Origin: Methylotenera sp.
GTDB lineage: Bacteria; Pseudomonadota; Gammaproteobacteria; Burkholderiales; Methylophilaceae
Length of the DNA: 14,506 nt
Direction: 5' to 3'
Assembly (NCBI GenBank): GCA_027487055.1
Contig: JAIYEJ010000252.1
Span: 1-14,506 of the forward strand
The notes beneath the pieces are model-generated. The model was not told the origin of the DNA. It was given only the letters and a program-made list of their open reading frames with translations, and searched no databases. This document shows positions 5,910 to 12,685 of the stretch, one piece after another (positions within the stretch are counted from its first letter, which is position 1; every line of letters starts with the position of its first letter). A program made the position numbers and the translations under genes.

Positions 5910-7187
5910 ATGAATGACAAAATGAGTAAGGCATCAATTTGTAGCATAGTTTCTCTAGATATCATCGATTACTCAGTCAAATCAGAGGTTGAAAAGTTAG
6001 CCCTTAAAACCTACTTTGATAGTATCGTCAACCAAGCTGTTGCGGATATTCCTACCGAAGATCGAACGATTGTAGATGCCGTAAATGGTGTTGCAATTGC
6101 TTGTAACGGCCCGTTAGAAGATGCGCTAGAAGATGCCCTCTTTATTTCGCTCACTGTGCGAGATGAAATCTTAAAACATAATACACAAAGTACAACACCT
6201 TTGTATGTTCAAATTGGTATCAATTTAGGCCCTGTATTAGTGGTTAATGATGCTACGGGTAAACAAAGCTTAATTGGCGATGGCTTAGAAGATGCACAAC
6301 GCGTGATGTGTTTTGCAAATCCCAACCAAATTTTAGTCACCTATGATTATTATGAGAAGGCATATCAATTAACTCATGAAATCTCCCAAATGTTCGATAA
6401 ATATGACGTGCATACTTTAGAGCATGATGTATATGCAGTTCGTTTGCTAAAAGAGGCCTCTGTAGAAGATGAACCATCCATTCCTGCGGATATCTCCGAC
6501 TTAAAACCTTCAGTCGCAAGTAAGATTAACTGGCAATATGTTGGCTCTGTGATGTTTGGGCTTTTGGTGTTTTTTGTCATTACAAAAGTTGGCTTAGAGC
6601 CAACAGAACCAAACATTATTTTAGATGAACCAATAGTTACAGAAACACCAGCCTTGCCAAAAGCTGAGATGGTTTTAGATGCTCCTTCATCTAATGAAGA
6701 TAACGAAGTAAACCAACAAATTACTACTGAAATTGCAGAGACTGCGCCAAATGAACCAGCTCAAAATGTAGTTACCAAGCAGAAATTGGATGATAATAAA
6801 GTGGTTGATATTGCCAAGTCTGCAGAGGGTTCGAATAAAGATATGGCAAGCAATCAAAACTCAACGATTAAAACTTCAAAAATTAAAAATAAAGTGGCTC
6901 AGAAAACTGAAGCTCAAAGTAAGTTAAGTTCTAGAGACAGCGAAAAAACGCAAGTTACTGTAGCCACAAAAAACTCAGATACAGCTTCAAATAGTAAAGC
7001 GAGTAGCGCCGTAAAAGAGCATGAAGTAGGTGTTGCGGCGTCAACAAAACAAACAGAATTAAAAACAGAAAAAAGTCCGACAGAAGAAAAATCAGCTTGG
7101 GAGTCTTTTAAAGCAGGTATCGCAAAAGGTGCTGAACGTAATTGTACACAAGCTGAAATTGCTTTGAATCAATGCATAAAAATTTAG
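5910..7187 (+). CDS. Membrane-anchored class III adenylate/guanylate cyclase-like protein, probably catalytically degenerate
   Basis: The frame is open from a TTG at 5868. The ATG at 5910 is preferred because the TTG has no ribosome-binding site while AGGA lies 13 bases before 5910; an in-frame ATG at 5922 is also possible. Residue numbers below count from the TTG. Residues 24-165 match a class III cyclase domain: SLDIIDYS with the first metal Asp D31, IGINLGPV (116-123), and IGDGLEDAQRV with R145. The second metal Asp position reads N73 (DAVNGVA where DTGDGAA-like is expected), the Lys site is V69, and the transition-state Asn reads E141. So the enzyme may be dead or only ligand-binding. A single membrane helix (about 222-243) is followed by a roughly 170-residue Lys/Ser/Thr/Glu/Ala-rich, probably periplasmic tail, ending in ERNCTQAEIALNQCIKI with C426 and C436. 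A LuxR-type gene follows 48 bp later. Confidence 0.8.
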   Translation: MNDKMSKASICSIVSLDIIDYSVKSEVEKLALKTYFDSIVNQAVADIPTEDRTIVDAVNGVAIACNGPLEDALEDALFISLTVRDEILKHNTQSTTPLYVQIGINLGPVLVVNDATGKQSLIGDGLEDAQRVMCFANPNQILVTYDYYEKAYQLTHEISQMFDKYDVHTLEHDVYAVRLLKEASVEDEPSIPADISDLKPSVASKINWQYVGSVMFGLLVFFVITKVGLEPTEPNIILDEPIVTETPALPKAEMVLDAPSSNEDNEVNQQITTEIAETAPNEPAQNVVTKQKLDDNKVVDIAKSAEGSNKDMASNQNSTIKTSKIKNKVAQKTEAQSKLSSRDSEKTQVTVATKNSDTASNSKASSAVKEHEVGVAASTKQTELKTEKSPTEEKSAWESFKAGIAKGAERNCTQAEIALNQCIKI

Positions 7188-7235
7188 CTGACAAAATTAC
7201 TTATTAATTTACTTTAACAATAAATAGATTAAAAA

Positions 7236-7880
7236 ATGAGTAGTGATAAAGTAAAAACCAGTCAAAAGGTAGTTGGCGATAATATCTGGCGGACTAAAAT
7301 GCTAGAGCAAGGTCTTGCGCAGCTAGGGCATGCATTGTTACTCGTTTCTAGTCGTGGTGAAGTAGATTTTGCTTCTGAATCTGCTGAAATGATGCTTACT
7401 AAAGATTGTGGGCTAAGCATAGTAGAGCAAAAACTAGTTGCCGAACTTGAGCCGGACAATATACGACTTCAAAACGCTATTCAGTCGGCAATAGATAGCA
7501 AATGTCCCCAGGAAAATTCAATTGGTATTTATGTTCACCGCGCACAGTTTCCGAGACCGTTTTATTTGGTGCTGACTCGTCTTTTAAAGCCTGGGGAAGA
7601 GAGGCGTGAAGGCCATAGCGTTTTTATATTAATAAAAGACTTAAATCAGAATATTGAGAGATGGGCAAACCGTCTTAAGTCGAGTTTTGATTTATCACCA
7701 CGCGAAATCGAGTGTGTGGTTTTGCTCACTGAGCGTCGAGATGTAGAAGAGATTGCTGCCGTAATGGAGATATCAATCGAAACAGTGCGACAGTACATCA
7801 AAAGTATGTTTAAGAAGATGGATGTGCGCAAGCAACATGAGCTAGTGAGTTTAGCACTAGAATATCGCAGAAATCGATAA
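7236..7880 (+). CDS. LuxR-family HTH transcriptional regulator with N-terminal PAS-like domain
   Basis: This is a 214-residue, soluble DNA-binding protein. The C-terminal LuxR-type helix-turn-helix spans about residues 150-211. It begins LSPREIECVVLLTE (153-166), followed by a scaffold helix (VEEIAAVMEIS) and the recognition helix SIETVRQYIKSMFKKM (180-195). Residues about 25-135 look like a PAS-type sensor fold (GHALLLVSSRGEVDFASESAEMML...). No receiver domain with a phospho-acceptor Asp is present, so it is not a standard two-component regulator. The start ATG at 7236 lacks a clear ribosome-binding site; M22 is an alternative. It sits 48 bp after the cyclase-like gene and is probably co-transcribed, which suggests that the two form one signalling unit. 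Its target may be the AGCGCTTA repeats upstream. The ligand is unknown. Confidence 0.88.
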   Translation: MSSDKVKTSQKVVGDNIWRTKMLEQGLAQLGHALLLVSSRGEVDFASESAEMMLTKDCGLSIVEQKLVAELEPDNIRLQNAIQSAIDSKCPQENSIGIYVHRAQFPRPFYLVLTRLLKPGEERREGHSVFILIKDLNQNIERWANRLKSSFDLSPREIECVVLLTERRDVEEIAAVMEISIETVRQYIKSMFKKMDVRKQHELVSLALEYRRNR

Positions 7881-7884
7881 ATTA

Positions 7885-7932
7885 AAAAGGCGACTTAATT
7901 ATTAGTCTTAAATATTGGTTAAGTCGCTTAAA
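7885..7932. terminator. Terminator between convergent transcripts
   Basis: GCGACTTAA (7890-7898) and TTAAGTCGC (7919-7927) form a perfect 9-bp stem with a 20-nt loop. Read on the minus strand, the second arm is followed by CTTTTTAATTT, so it suits termination of the iron permease transcript. On the plus strand the following run is TTAAAATTT, a weaker stop for the LuxR-type gene. Confidence 0.6.
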
Positions 7933-7952
7933 ATTTCAATTCAATAGTTAAA

Positions 7953-8786
7953 TTATGCGGCAACTTGAAGTTTATTTTTATTGGGTTGATTATTAGTTAG
8001 TTTCATCCCAATTGAAATAGTTACTAAAGTCACCACATAAAATACAAGTTGCATGCCAGCAGGGCGTGCATCGTATCCAATTAAGCTATGAAGCAGTATG
8101 CCTAAAACTGATTTTTCAGGCAAGGTTTCTGATGTATCCCACAATGGTGAAGCTAGCGAAGGAATTAAATCAGATTGAATAAGATACCCAGCGGCTTGTG
8201 ATGCCATGCCTGCGGCTAATAACAATACGAGAATACTTGTTGCGGAAAAAAACCAACGCATCGGAATTCGCAAAAGACCTTTATAAAGGGTATATCCAAC
8301 GGCAACACCTGCAGCCACACCTATCGCACCACCAAGCAACATCGAAAATACCTCGACTTGATCAGAAGTCGCAATGCCATACAAGAAGAGCACGGTTTCT
8401 GATCCCTCACGCAATACAGCAAAACCAACAACAGTTAACAATATTGAGCATTCTTTTACACCATCTTTAATCGCCTTGCCTACATTACGCGCATTTGCCG
8501 CAAGTTCTTTGCCGTGGCTCGCCATCCAAATATTATGCCAAGCTAACATAAACACTGCCATGATTAAAATAAGCGCATTAAATAACTCTTGCCCCATACC
8601 ACTCGCTAACTCTGAAATTTTATCGGTGAAACCAGCCAATATCATAGCGCCCAGTAAACCCAATATCACTCCAGCGCTTATCCATCGGCGATTATTTGGC
8701 ACATCACGTGTTGCTGCTGCCACAATACCAATAATAAGTGCGGCTTCTAATACTTCACGAAAAACTATAACAGCGGTTCCGAACAT
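7953..8786 (-). CDS. FTR1-family high-affinity iron permease
   Basis: This 277-residue inner-membrane protein has about seven hydrophobic helices and belongs to the FTR1/EfeU family of iron permeases. Both family signature motifs are present: REVLE at residues 10-14 in the first helix and REGSE at 126-130. The Glu residues in these REXXE motifs are the known iron-handling positions. Length is close to E. coli EfeU. It lies downstream of two secreted cupredoxin-like proteins in the same orientation, an arrangement like EfeUO-type or FTR1/cupredoxin iron uptake. No peroxidase (EfeB) gene is in view. The ribosome-binding site is weak (AGAAAG about 6 bases before the ATG). Expression should follow the Fur-controlled promoter at 9568-9596, possibly modified by inverted repeats in the 89-bp gap upstream. 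Confidence 0.94.
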   Translation of the reverse strand: MFGTAVIVFREVLEAALIIGIVAAATRDVPNNRRWISAGVILGLLGAMILAGFTDKISELASGMGQELFNALILIMAVFMLAWHNIWMASHGKELAANARNVGKAIKDGVKECSILLTVVGFAVLREGSETVLFLYGIATSDQVEVFSMLLGGAIGVAAGVAVGYTLYKGLLRIPMRWFFSATSILVLLLAAGMASQAAGYLIQSDLIPSLASPLWDTSETLPEKSVLGILLHSLIGYDARPAGMQLVFYVVTLVTISIGMKLTNNQPNKNKLQVAA

Positions 8787-8792
8787 GGTTGC

Positions 8793-8843
8793 TTTCTAAA
8801 TGTTTATTTCTAACTAGTAAGTTTTTGTATGCTGCTTAGAAAT
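8793..8843 (-). promoter_or_regulatory. Alternative hairpins before the iron permease start
   Basis: ATTTCTAA (8806-8813) is perfectly complementary to TTAGAAAT (8836-8843). A second copy, TTTCTAA (8793-8799), 14 bp further on, can pair with the same partner. On the minus strand this second copy overlaps the AGAAAG ribosome-binding region of the permease. The two pairings are mutually exclusive, which would allow separate tuning of permease and cupredoxin output. The pairing is seen; the regulation is inferred. Confidence 0.3.
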
Positions 8844-8875
8844 AATGGTTAAATCAAAAAATGAATGAAAATTAA

Positions 8876-9196
8876 TTATTTTGCAATAATAATGCCTTGG
8901 GCAGTTTTAGCATTAAATTCGCCCATAAACGAATAACTCCCTGGTTTGAGTGGGCCAATATTAATGATAGCTTTACTGTTGCCAGAAATAATTTTCTCAA
9001 CACCTAAGTCATCGCTATGAAATTCATCAATGGATGCATCTTTGTTAATTACTAAAAGTTTAACTTTTTTGCCTGCAGGTACCGTTGTATTTGCAGGATT
9101 GAAACGATGATTCTGCAGCACAATCGTGTAATTAGTTTCTGCAGCAAAACATTGCACAGATAAAAAACAAAATAAAATAAATGTGATAAATCTCAT
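8876..9196 (-). CDS. EfeO-like cupredoxin-domain periplasmic protein (second copy)
   Basis: The frame is open further upstream to 9325, but that would overlap the preceding gene. The ATG at 9196 gives a 106-residue protein starting with a clear signal peptide (MRFITFILFCFLSVQCFA) and is chosen. The mature part is a single cupredoxin-like beta-sandwich: NHRFNPANTTVPAGKKVKLLV (residues 29-49) and GPLKPGSYSFMGEF (81-94). It lacks the Cys of a type 1 copper site. Possible metal ligands are H30, D57, E58 and H60 (IDEFHSDD). It probably binds periplasmic iron or copper and hands ferric or ferrous iron to the FTR1 permease encoded next. It is a paralogue of the gene 25 bp upstream, so it arose by tandem duplication. 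The ribosome-binding site is weak. Confidence 0.88.
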   Translation of the reverse strand: MRFITFILFCFLSVQCFAAETNYTIVLQNHRFNPANTTVPAGKKVKLLVINKDASIDEFHSDDLGVEKIISGNSKAIINIGPLKPGSYSFMGEFNAKTAQGIIIAK

Positions 9197-9221
9197 AATA
9201 AGTAATCTAAAGTTAATAATG

Positions 9222-9539
9222 CTATTGAACGATAATAGTACCTTTAGCTGTTGCTTCATTAAACTCACCAAAGAAAGGGTATTTACCTGGGGTAAGTGGT
9301 CCGATAAAGATAGTCGCCTTAGCATTACCTGGGATTACTTTTTCACGTTTAAGTTCGTAGCTTTCAAATTCTTCTGGTGTGCTATCAGCATTGTTAATAA
9401 TGAGCTTGATTTTCTTTCCAGCAGGTACTGTCAATTCTGCAGGTTCAAAGCGATGATTTTTAATAAGGATAGTGTACTCATCAGCATTTGCAAAAGCGAG
9501 CGATGGCAACAATAAAATTAAAGCAATGATTTTATTCAT
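9222..9539 (-). CDS. EfeO-like cupredoxin-domain periplasmic protein (first copy)
   Basis: This 105-residue exported protein has a signal peptide ending LAFA (residue 17 or so). A cupredoxin-like domain follows: YTILIKNHRFEPAELTVPAG (22-41), an acidic loop STPEEFESYELKREK (53-67) and GPLTPGKYPFFGEFN (80-94). The type 1 copper Cys is absent. H29 and the E56/E57/E59 cluster are candidate metal ligands, as in the iron-associated cupredoxin domain of EfeO. It is the first gene of the operon. Its ATG at 9539 follows a modest AGGT about six bases upstream and a Fur-boxed promoter about 30 bases upstream. It is closely similar to its downstream paralogue but differs in the acidic loop. Likely role: periplasmic iron (or copper) capture for the FTR1 permease. 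Confidence 0.9.
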   Translation of the reverse strand: MNKIIALILLLPSLAFANADEYTILIKNHRFEPAELTVPAGKKIKLIINNADSTPEEFESYELKREKVIPGNAKATIFIGPLTPGKYPFFGEFNEATAKGTIIVQ

Positions 9540-9566
9540 ATTAGACCTGTATATTTAATAGGTTTT

Positions 9567-9585
9567 AATGATAGTAATTCTCATT
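9567..9585 (-). promoter_or_regulatory. Fur box
   Basis: AATGATAGTAATTCTCATT is a near-consensus 19-bp Fur-binding site. It overlaps the -10 element and most of the spacer of the promoter of the cupredoxin/FTR1 operon, the classic geometry for iron-dependent repression. It also lies in the region divergent to ccmA, about 210 bp from that start, so an effect on ccm genes is possible but not implied. Confidence 0.85.
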
Positions 9586-9596
9586 AAGATTTGCAA
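9568..9596 (-). promoter_or_regulatory. Sigma-70 promoter of the iron-uptake operon
   Basis: On the minus strand TTGCAA (9591-9596) is followed after exactly 17 bp by TATCAT (9568-9573). Transcription would begin near 9561, giving a leader of about 20 nt before the ATG at 9539. The Fur box overlaps it. The remainder of 9597-9793 is AT-rich; CATAAT at 9745-9750 could be a -10 for ccmA but has no matching -35. Confidence 0.7.
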
Positions 9597-9793
9597 GCAT
9601 TATTATTGATCTATTCATATTTAGTAAATATTAATTTAAATGACCGAGTAGCTTTTGTTTAAAAATTAGTAGCTTGGGTTTTAAAATTTGTTTAATTTGA
9701 GCTTGAATTTGACTTGGGTAAAAAGCGATTGTTGTGTTGTGTGGCATAATGCTACATGTATTTAGATAAAATAAACTAGCGCATTTCAAACTG

Positions 9794-10462
9794 ATGAATA
9801 TGGACTTTATTGCAAACAATGTTGTGCTTAAGGCGGATAACATAGTGGGTGTTCGTGGTGATAGGCTGTTGTTTGAAAATGTTAATTTTGAAATGAGTCA
9901 AGGTTCTGTTTTGTATTTGCAGGGCGCTAACGGCACTGGCAAAACCACCTTATTGCGTATGCTTTGCGGACTCTCAAAGCCATATGCTGGCAATATTAGC
10001 TGGTGTGGTGAAAACATAGATGCTCTGGCAGAAGAATACTATAAAGATGTGCTTTATATTGGACACTTGTCAGGGATTAAAGAAGACTTAACTGCGCTTG
10101 AAAATTTACAATTTTCTATAGCGCTTTCTGGTAAACGTGTTACAGAGAAACAGACTGCAGAAGTATTTAATGCGCTAGGACTTTCTAAGGGTTTGAATTT
10201 ACCCACGCGGATGTTGTCACAAGGACAGAAGCGCCGCGTAGCACTTGCTCGTTTGTGGTTACAGGATGCGCCGCTTTGGATTTTAGATGAGCCATTTACT
10301 GCTTTGGATATAAGTGCAACAGAGCGCTTAAAACAAAAAATTGAAGTTTTTGCACGTGATGGTGGCATGGTTATTATGACCACACATCAGGAATTTACTT
10401 TAAATATACCTAAATTTTCGCAATTACGCCTAGATGAAAATGTAATAAAAAAAGTAGCGTAA
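9794..10462 (+). CDS. ccmA: Cytochrome c biogenesis ATP-binding export protein CcmA
   Basis: This 222-residue ABC ATPase works with CcmB at the inner membrane. ATP hydrolysis releases heme-loaded CcmE from CcmC/CcmD. Walker A is GANGTGKT (residues 44-51), the ABC signature is LSQGQ (141-145), Walker B is LWILDEP (161-167) followed by the D-loop, and the H-loop His lies in MTTHQEF. YIGHLSGIKEDLTALENL (88-105) is typical of CcmA. It is slightly longer than usual (about 205-210), so M3 or a later start is possible; no strong ribosome-binding site marks the first ATG. It is the first gene of ccmABCDEF, six bases ahead of ccmB. Confidence 0.94.
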   Translation: MNMDFIANNVVLKADNIVGVRGDRLLFENVNFEMSQGSVLYLQGANGTGKTTLLRMLCGLSKPYAGNISWCGENIDALAEEYYKDVLYIGHLSGIKEDLTALENLQFSIALSGKRVTEKQTAEVFNALGLSKGLNLPTRMLSQGQKRRVALARLWLQDAPLWILDEPFTALDISATERLKQKIEVFARDGGMVIMTTHQEFTLNIPKFSQLRLDENVIKKVA

Positions 10463-10468
10463 TTTGAC

Positions 10469-11218
10469 ATGATTGAATCAAACCAAAATACAACATCAGG
10501 CATTACGCATTTGCAAGAAGAGAAATCTAATGTTGCTATTTCTATGAGTGCATACTCGGTTTTGCTTGAAATTTTAAAGCGAGATATTCGCGTTGCATTA
10601 AGAAGACAATCAGATGTAGCAGCAGTATTTTTCTTTTTTATTATTGCTGCAAGTTTGTTTCCATTAGGCTCAGGTACAGATCCAAAGTTACTGAGTGCAA
10701 TGGCGCCAAGTGTGTTGTGGGTGACCGCATTATTGTCATGCATGCTTTCACTCTCAAGGATTTTTGCGAGCGACTATGCAGACGGTACTTTAGAGCAGAT
10801 GCTGCTTTCAAATCATCCAACAGTATTAATTGTGCTCATGAAAATATTGGCACACTGGGTACTTTCTGGATTGCCTTTAGTCTTGGTCGCACCACTCATC
10901 GGTTTACAGTTTAATTTAAGTAATGAGCAGTTGCAGATTCTTGCAATCTCACTTTTGATGGGTACGCTTGCGTTAAGTTTAATTGGTAGCATTGGCGCGG
11001 CACTGACCTTGGGAATACGTGGTGCTGGGGTGTTGATTGCAATATTGGTATTACCACTTTATATTCCAGTGTTGGTTTTTGGGGCGGGCGCGGTGAATGC
11101 TGTTTCAATTGGCATGAGCCCGAATGGCGCGCTATCATTATTGGGGGCGGTTTTGGCGCTTGCGCTAGTATTTTCCCCGCTTGCGTCAGCCGCAGCGTTG
11201 CGTATCGCGTTAGAATAA
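10469..11218 (+). CDS. ccmB: Heme exporter protein CcmB
   Basis: This is the membrane subunit of the CcmAB ABC complex. It has about six transmembrane helices and family segments LKRDIRVALRRQSD, PLGSGTDPKLLSAMAPSVLWVTALLSCMLSLSRIFASDYADGTLEQ and GIRGAGVLIAILVLPLYIPVLVFGAGAV. As drawn it is 249 residues, about 25 longer than most CcmB proteins, because the polar N-terminus (MIESNQNTTSGITHLQEEKS) is extra. The ATG at 10544 (M26, MSAYSVLLEILKRD) would give the usual length. Neither start has a clear ribosome-binding site; the upstream one is kept because it sits six bases after the ccmA stop. Confidence 0.94.
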   Translation: MIESNQNTTSGITHLQEEKSNVAISMSAYSVLLEILKRDIRVALRRQSDVAAVFFFFIIAASLFPLGSGTDPKLLSAMAPSVLWVTALLSCMLSLSRIFASDYADGTLEQMLLSNHPTVLIVLMKILAHWVLSGLPLVLVAPLIGLQFNLSNEQLQILAISLLMGTLALSLIGSIGAALTLGIRGAGVLIAILVLPLYIPVLVFGAGAVNAVSIGMSPNGALSLLGAVLALALVFSPLASAAALRIALE

Positions 11219-11261
11219 TTTGATGTTAGTGTAATTGAATATATAGATTAGAATAAAAATT

Positions 11262-11990
11262 ATGGAAAAAAAAATAAGCATAAATTGGTTTAAATATGCA
11301 TCACCTAAAACCTTTTACCCCTTAGCTGGCAAGATTATCCCTTGGTGCGCGATTGGTGCTGCAATACTGATTGCATATGGTTTATATATTGGTTTGATTA
11401 TTGCGCCAACTGATTTTCAACAAGGAGAAGGTTATCGCATTATTTTTGTACATGTGCCTGCAGCTTGGTTTTCAATGTTTCTATATTTGATTATGGCGTT
11501 TTATGCGGCCATGGGGCTGGTGTTTAACGCAAAGTTATCTTATATGATGGCGACTGCCATTGCGCCAACAGGTGCGATGTTTACATTTGTTGCTTTGGTG
11601 ACTGGCTCACTTTGGGGTAAGCCCATGTGGGGAGCATGGTGGGTTTGGGACGCGCGACTTACTTCTGAGCTAATCTTACTTTTTTTATATGTTGGTTATT
11701 TTTCTTTGCAAGCGGCAATAGACGATAAAAACCGCGCAGATAAAGCCAGTGCAGTGTTAGCCCTTGTAGGTGCGATAAACGTACCTATTATTTATTTTTC
11801 AGTAAAGTGGTGGAACACATTGCATCAAGGCTCATCAGTAAGCCTCACAAAAGCGCCTGCGATGGCGGCGATAATGCTACAAGGTATGATGGTGATGGCA
11901 ATAGGCTTTTGGTTGTATAGTGTTGCGGTTATTTTAATGCGCGTGCGATGCGAGATTTTAGAGCGCGACAGTAAGCTAAAAATGTTTTGA
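11262..11990 (+). CDS. ccmC: Heme-handling protein CcmC
   Basis: This 242-residue, six-helix inner-membrane protein loads heme covalently onto CcmE. The tryptophan-rich heme-handling signature WGKPMWGAWWVWDARLT spans residues 118-134. The two conserved axial histidines are H64 (FVHVPAAW) and H188 (NTLHQGSS), matching H60 and H184 of the E. coli protein. Length is normal. It starts 43 bp after ccmB, with no strong ribosome-binding site. Confidence 0.96.
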   Translation: MEKKISINWFKYASPKTFYPLAGKIIPWCAIGAAILIAYGLYIGLIIAPTDFQQGEGYRIIFVHVPAAWFSMFLYLIMAFYAAMGLVFNAKLSYMMATAIAPTGAMFTFVALVTGSLWGKPMWGAWWVWDARLTSELILLFLYVGYFSLQAAIDDKNRADKASAVLALVGAINVPIIYFSVKWWNTLHQGSSVSLTKAPAMAAIMLQGMMVMAIGFWLYSVAVILMRVRCEILERDSKLKMF

Positions 11991-12043
11991 AAAGATTAGT
12001 GATTAATAAAGTTGTTGTTACATAAGTTAACTAGAGGATAAAA

Positions 12044-12196
12044 ATGCATTGGAATAGTATCTCTGAGTTTTTGGCAATGGGCGGTTATGGCTTTTATGTG
12101 TGGGGCTCATTTGCAGTGACTTTCTTATCTATGACGATTGAACTATGGCTAATCAATCAGCGTCGTAAAAGCGTCACAAGAACGCTTGAGCAATAA
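12044..12196 (+). CDS. ccmD: Heme exporter protein CcmD (small membrane subunit)
   Basis: This short 50-residue gene lies in the gap between ccmC and ccmE. It starts at an ATG five bases after AGAGGA (12033-12038). The product reads MHWNSISEFLAMGGYGFYVWGSFAVTF..., then one membrane helix (about 17-38) and a basic cytoplasmic tail (NQRRKS). The FLAMGGYGFYVWGS motif is characteristic of CcmD. CcmD joins CcmABC and CcmE and is needed to release heme-loaded CcmE. Position, size and motif all agree. Confidence 0.93.
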   Translation: MHWNSISEFLAMGGYGFYVWGSFAVTFLSMTIELWLINQRRKSVTRTLEQ

Positions 12197-12223
12197 GTCA
12201 TTTAATTTAAAGGTATTTTGGAT

Positions 12224-12685
12224 ATGAAAGCTCGTCATAAAAGGTTTGCATTAATCGCAGCGGGGTTGGCATTGCTTGTCATCGCCGCTGTGCTGATTAC
12301 AAAATCTTTTCGTAGTAATCTAGTTTTTTTCTTTACACCAACACAAGTAGAAAACGGTGAAGCGCCTAAAACGGGTAATTTTAGAATAGGTGGAATGGTT
12401 GAAGCAGGTAGCTTAAAAAGATTACCTGATGGTTTAAGAGTGCAGTTTAAGGTCACTGATACTGCCAAGACAATGCAAGTTGAGTATAAAGGTATATTGC
12501 CAGATTTATTTAAGGAAGGTAAAGGTGTGGTTGCAGAAGGTGAGCTTAATAAAGATGGGTTGTTTGTTGCGAATCAAGTATTAGCAAAGCATGATGAAAA
12601 CTATATGCCACCCGAGGCCGCCGCAGCCCTAGAAGCGGCAAAAGCGAACAAGGCTAAACTTGCGACAGATGGAGACAGTAAATGA
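12224..12685 (+). CDS. ccmE: Cytochrome c maturation heme chaperone CcmE
   Basis: This 153-residue protein is anchored by an N-terminal helix (about residues 7-27) with an OB-fold periplasmic domain. Its typical start is MKARHKRFALIAAGLALL, followed by FRSNLVFFFTPTQV (29-42), GGMVEAGSL and VANQVLAKHDENYMPPE. H123 in KHDENYMPP is the covalent heme-binding His, and Y127 the conserved Tyr. The tail (132-153) is Ala/Lys-rich. A TTG two codons upstream (12218) is in frame and closer to AAGG (12210-12213), but the ATG fits the family better. It overlaps ccmF by four bases (ATGA), implying translational coupling. Confidence 0.96.
   Translation: MKARHKRFALIAAGLALLVIAAVLITKSFRSNLVFFFTPTQVENGEAPKTGNFRIGGMVEAGSLKRLPDGLRVQFKVTDTAKTMQVEYKGILPDLFKEGKGVVAEGELNKDGLFVANQVLAKHDENYMPPEAAAALEAAKANKAKLATDGDSK

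Noticed and set aside
8374..8799. Plus-strand 141-residue reading frame
   Set aside because: It is antisense to the FTR1 permease, whose motifs are unambiguous.
9197..9325. Longer start for the second cupredoxin gene
   Set aside because: It would overlap the first cupredoxin gene and put a signal peptide in the middle of the protein; the ATG at 9196 directly precedes the signal peptide.
9631..9843. Minus-strand 70-residue reading frame
   Set aside because: It spans the ccmA leader and start, is composed of AT-rich low-information codons and has no homology pattern.
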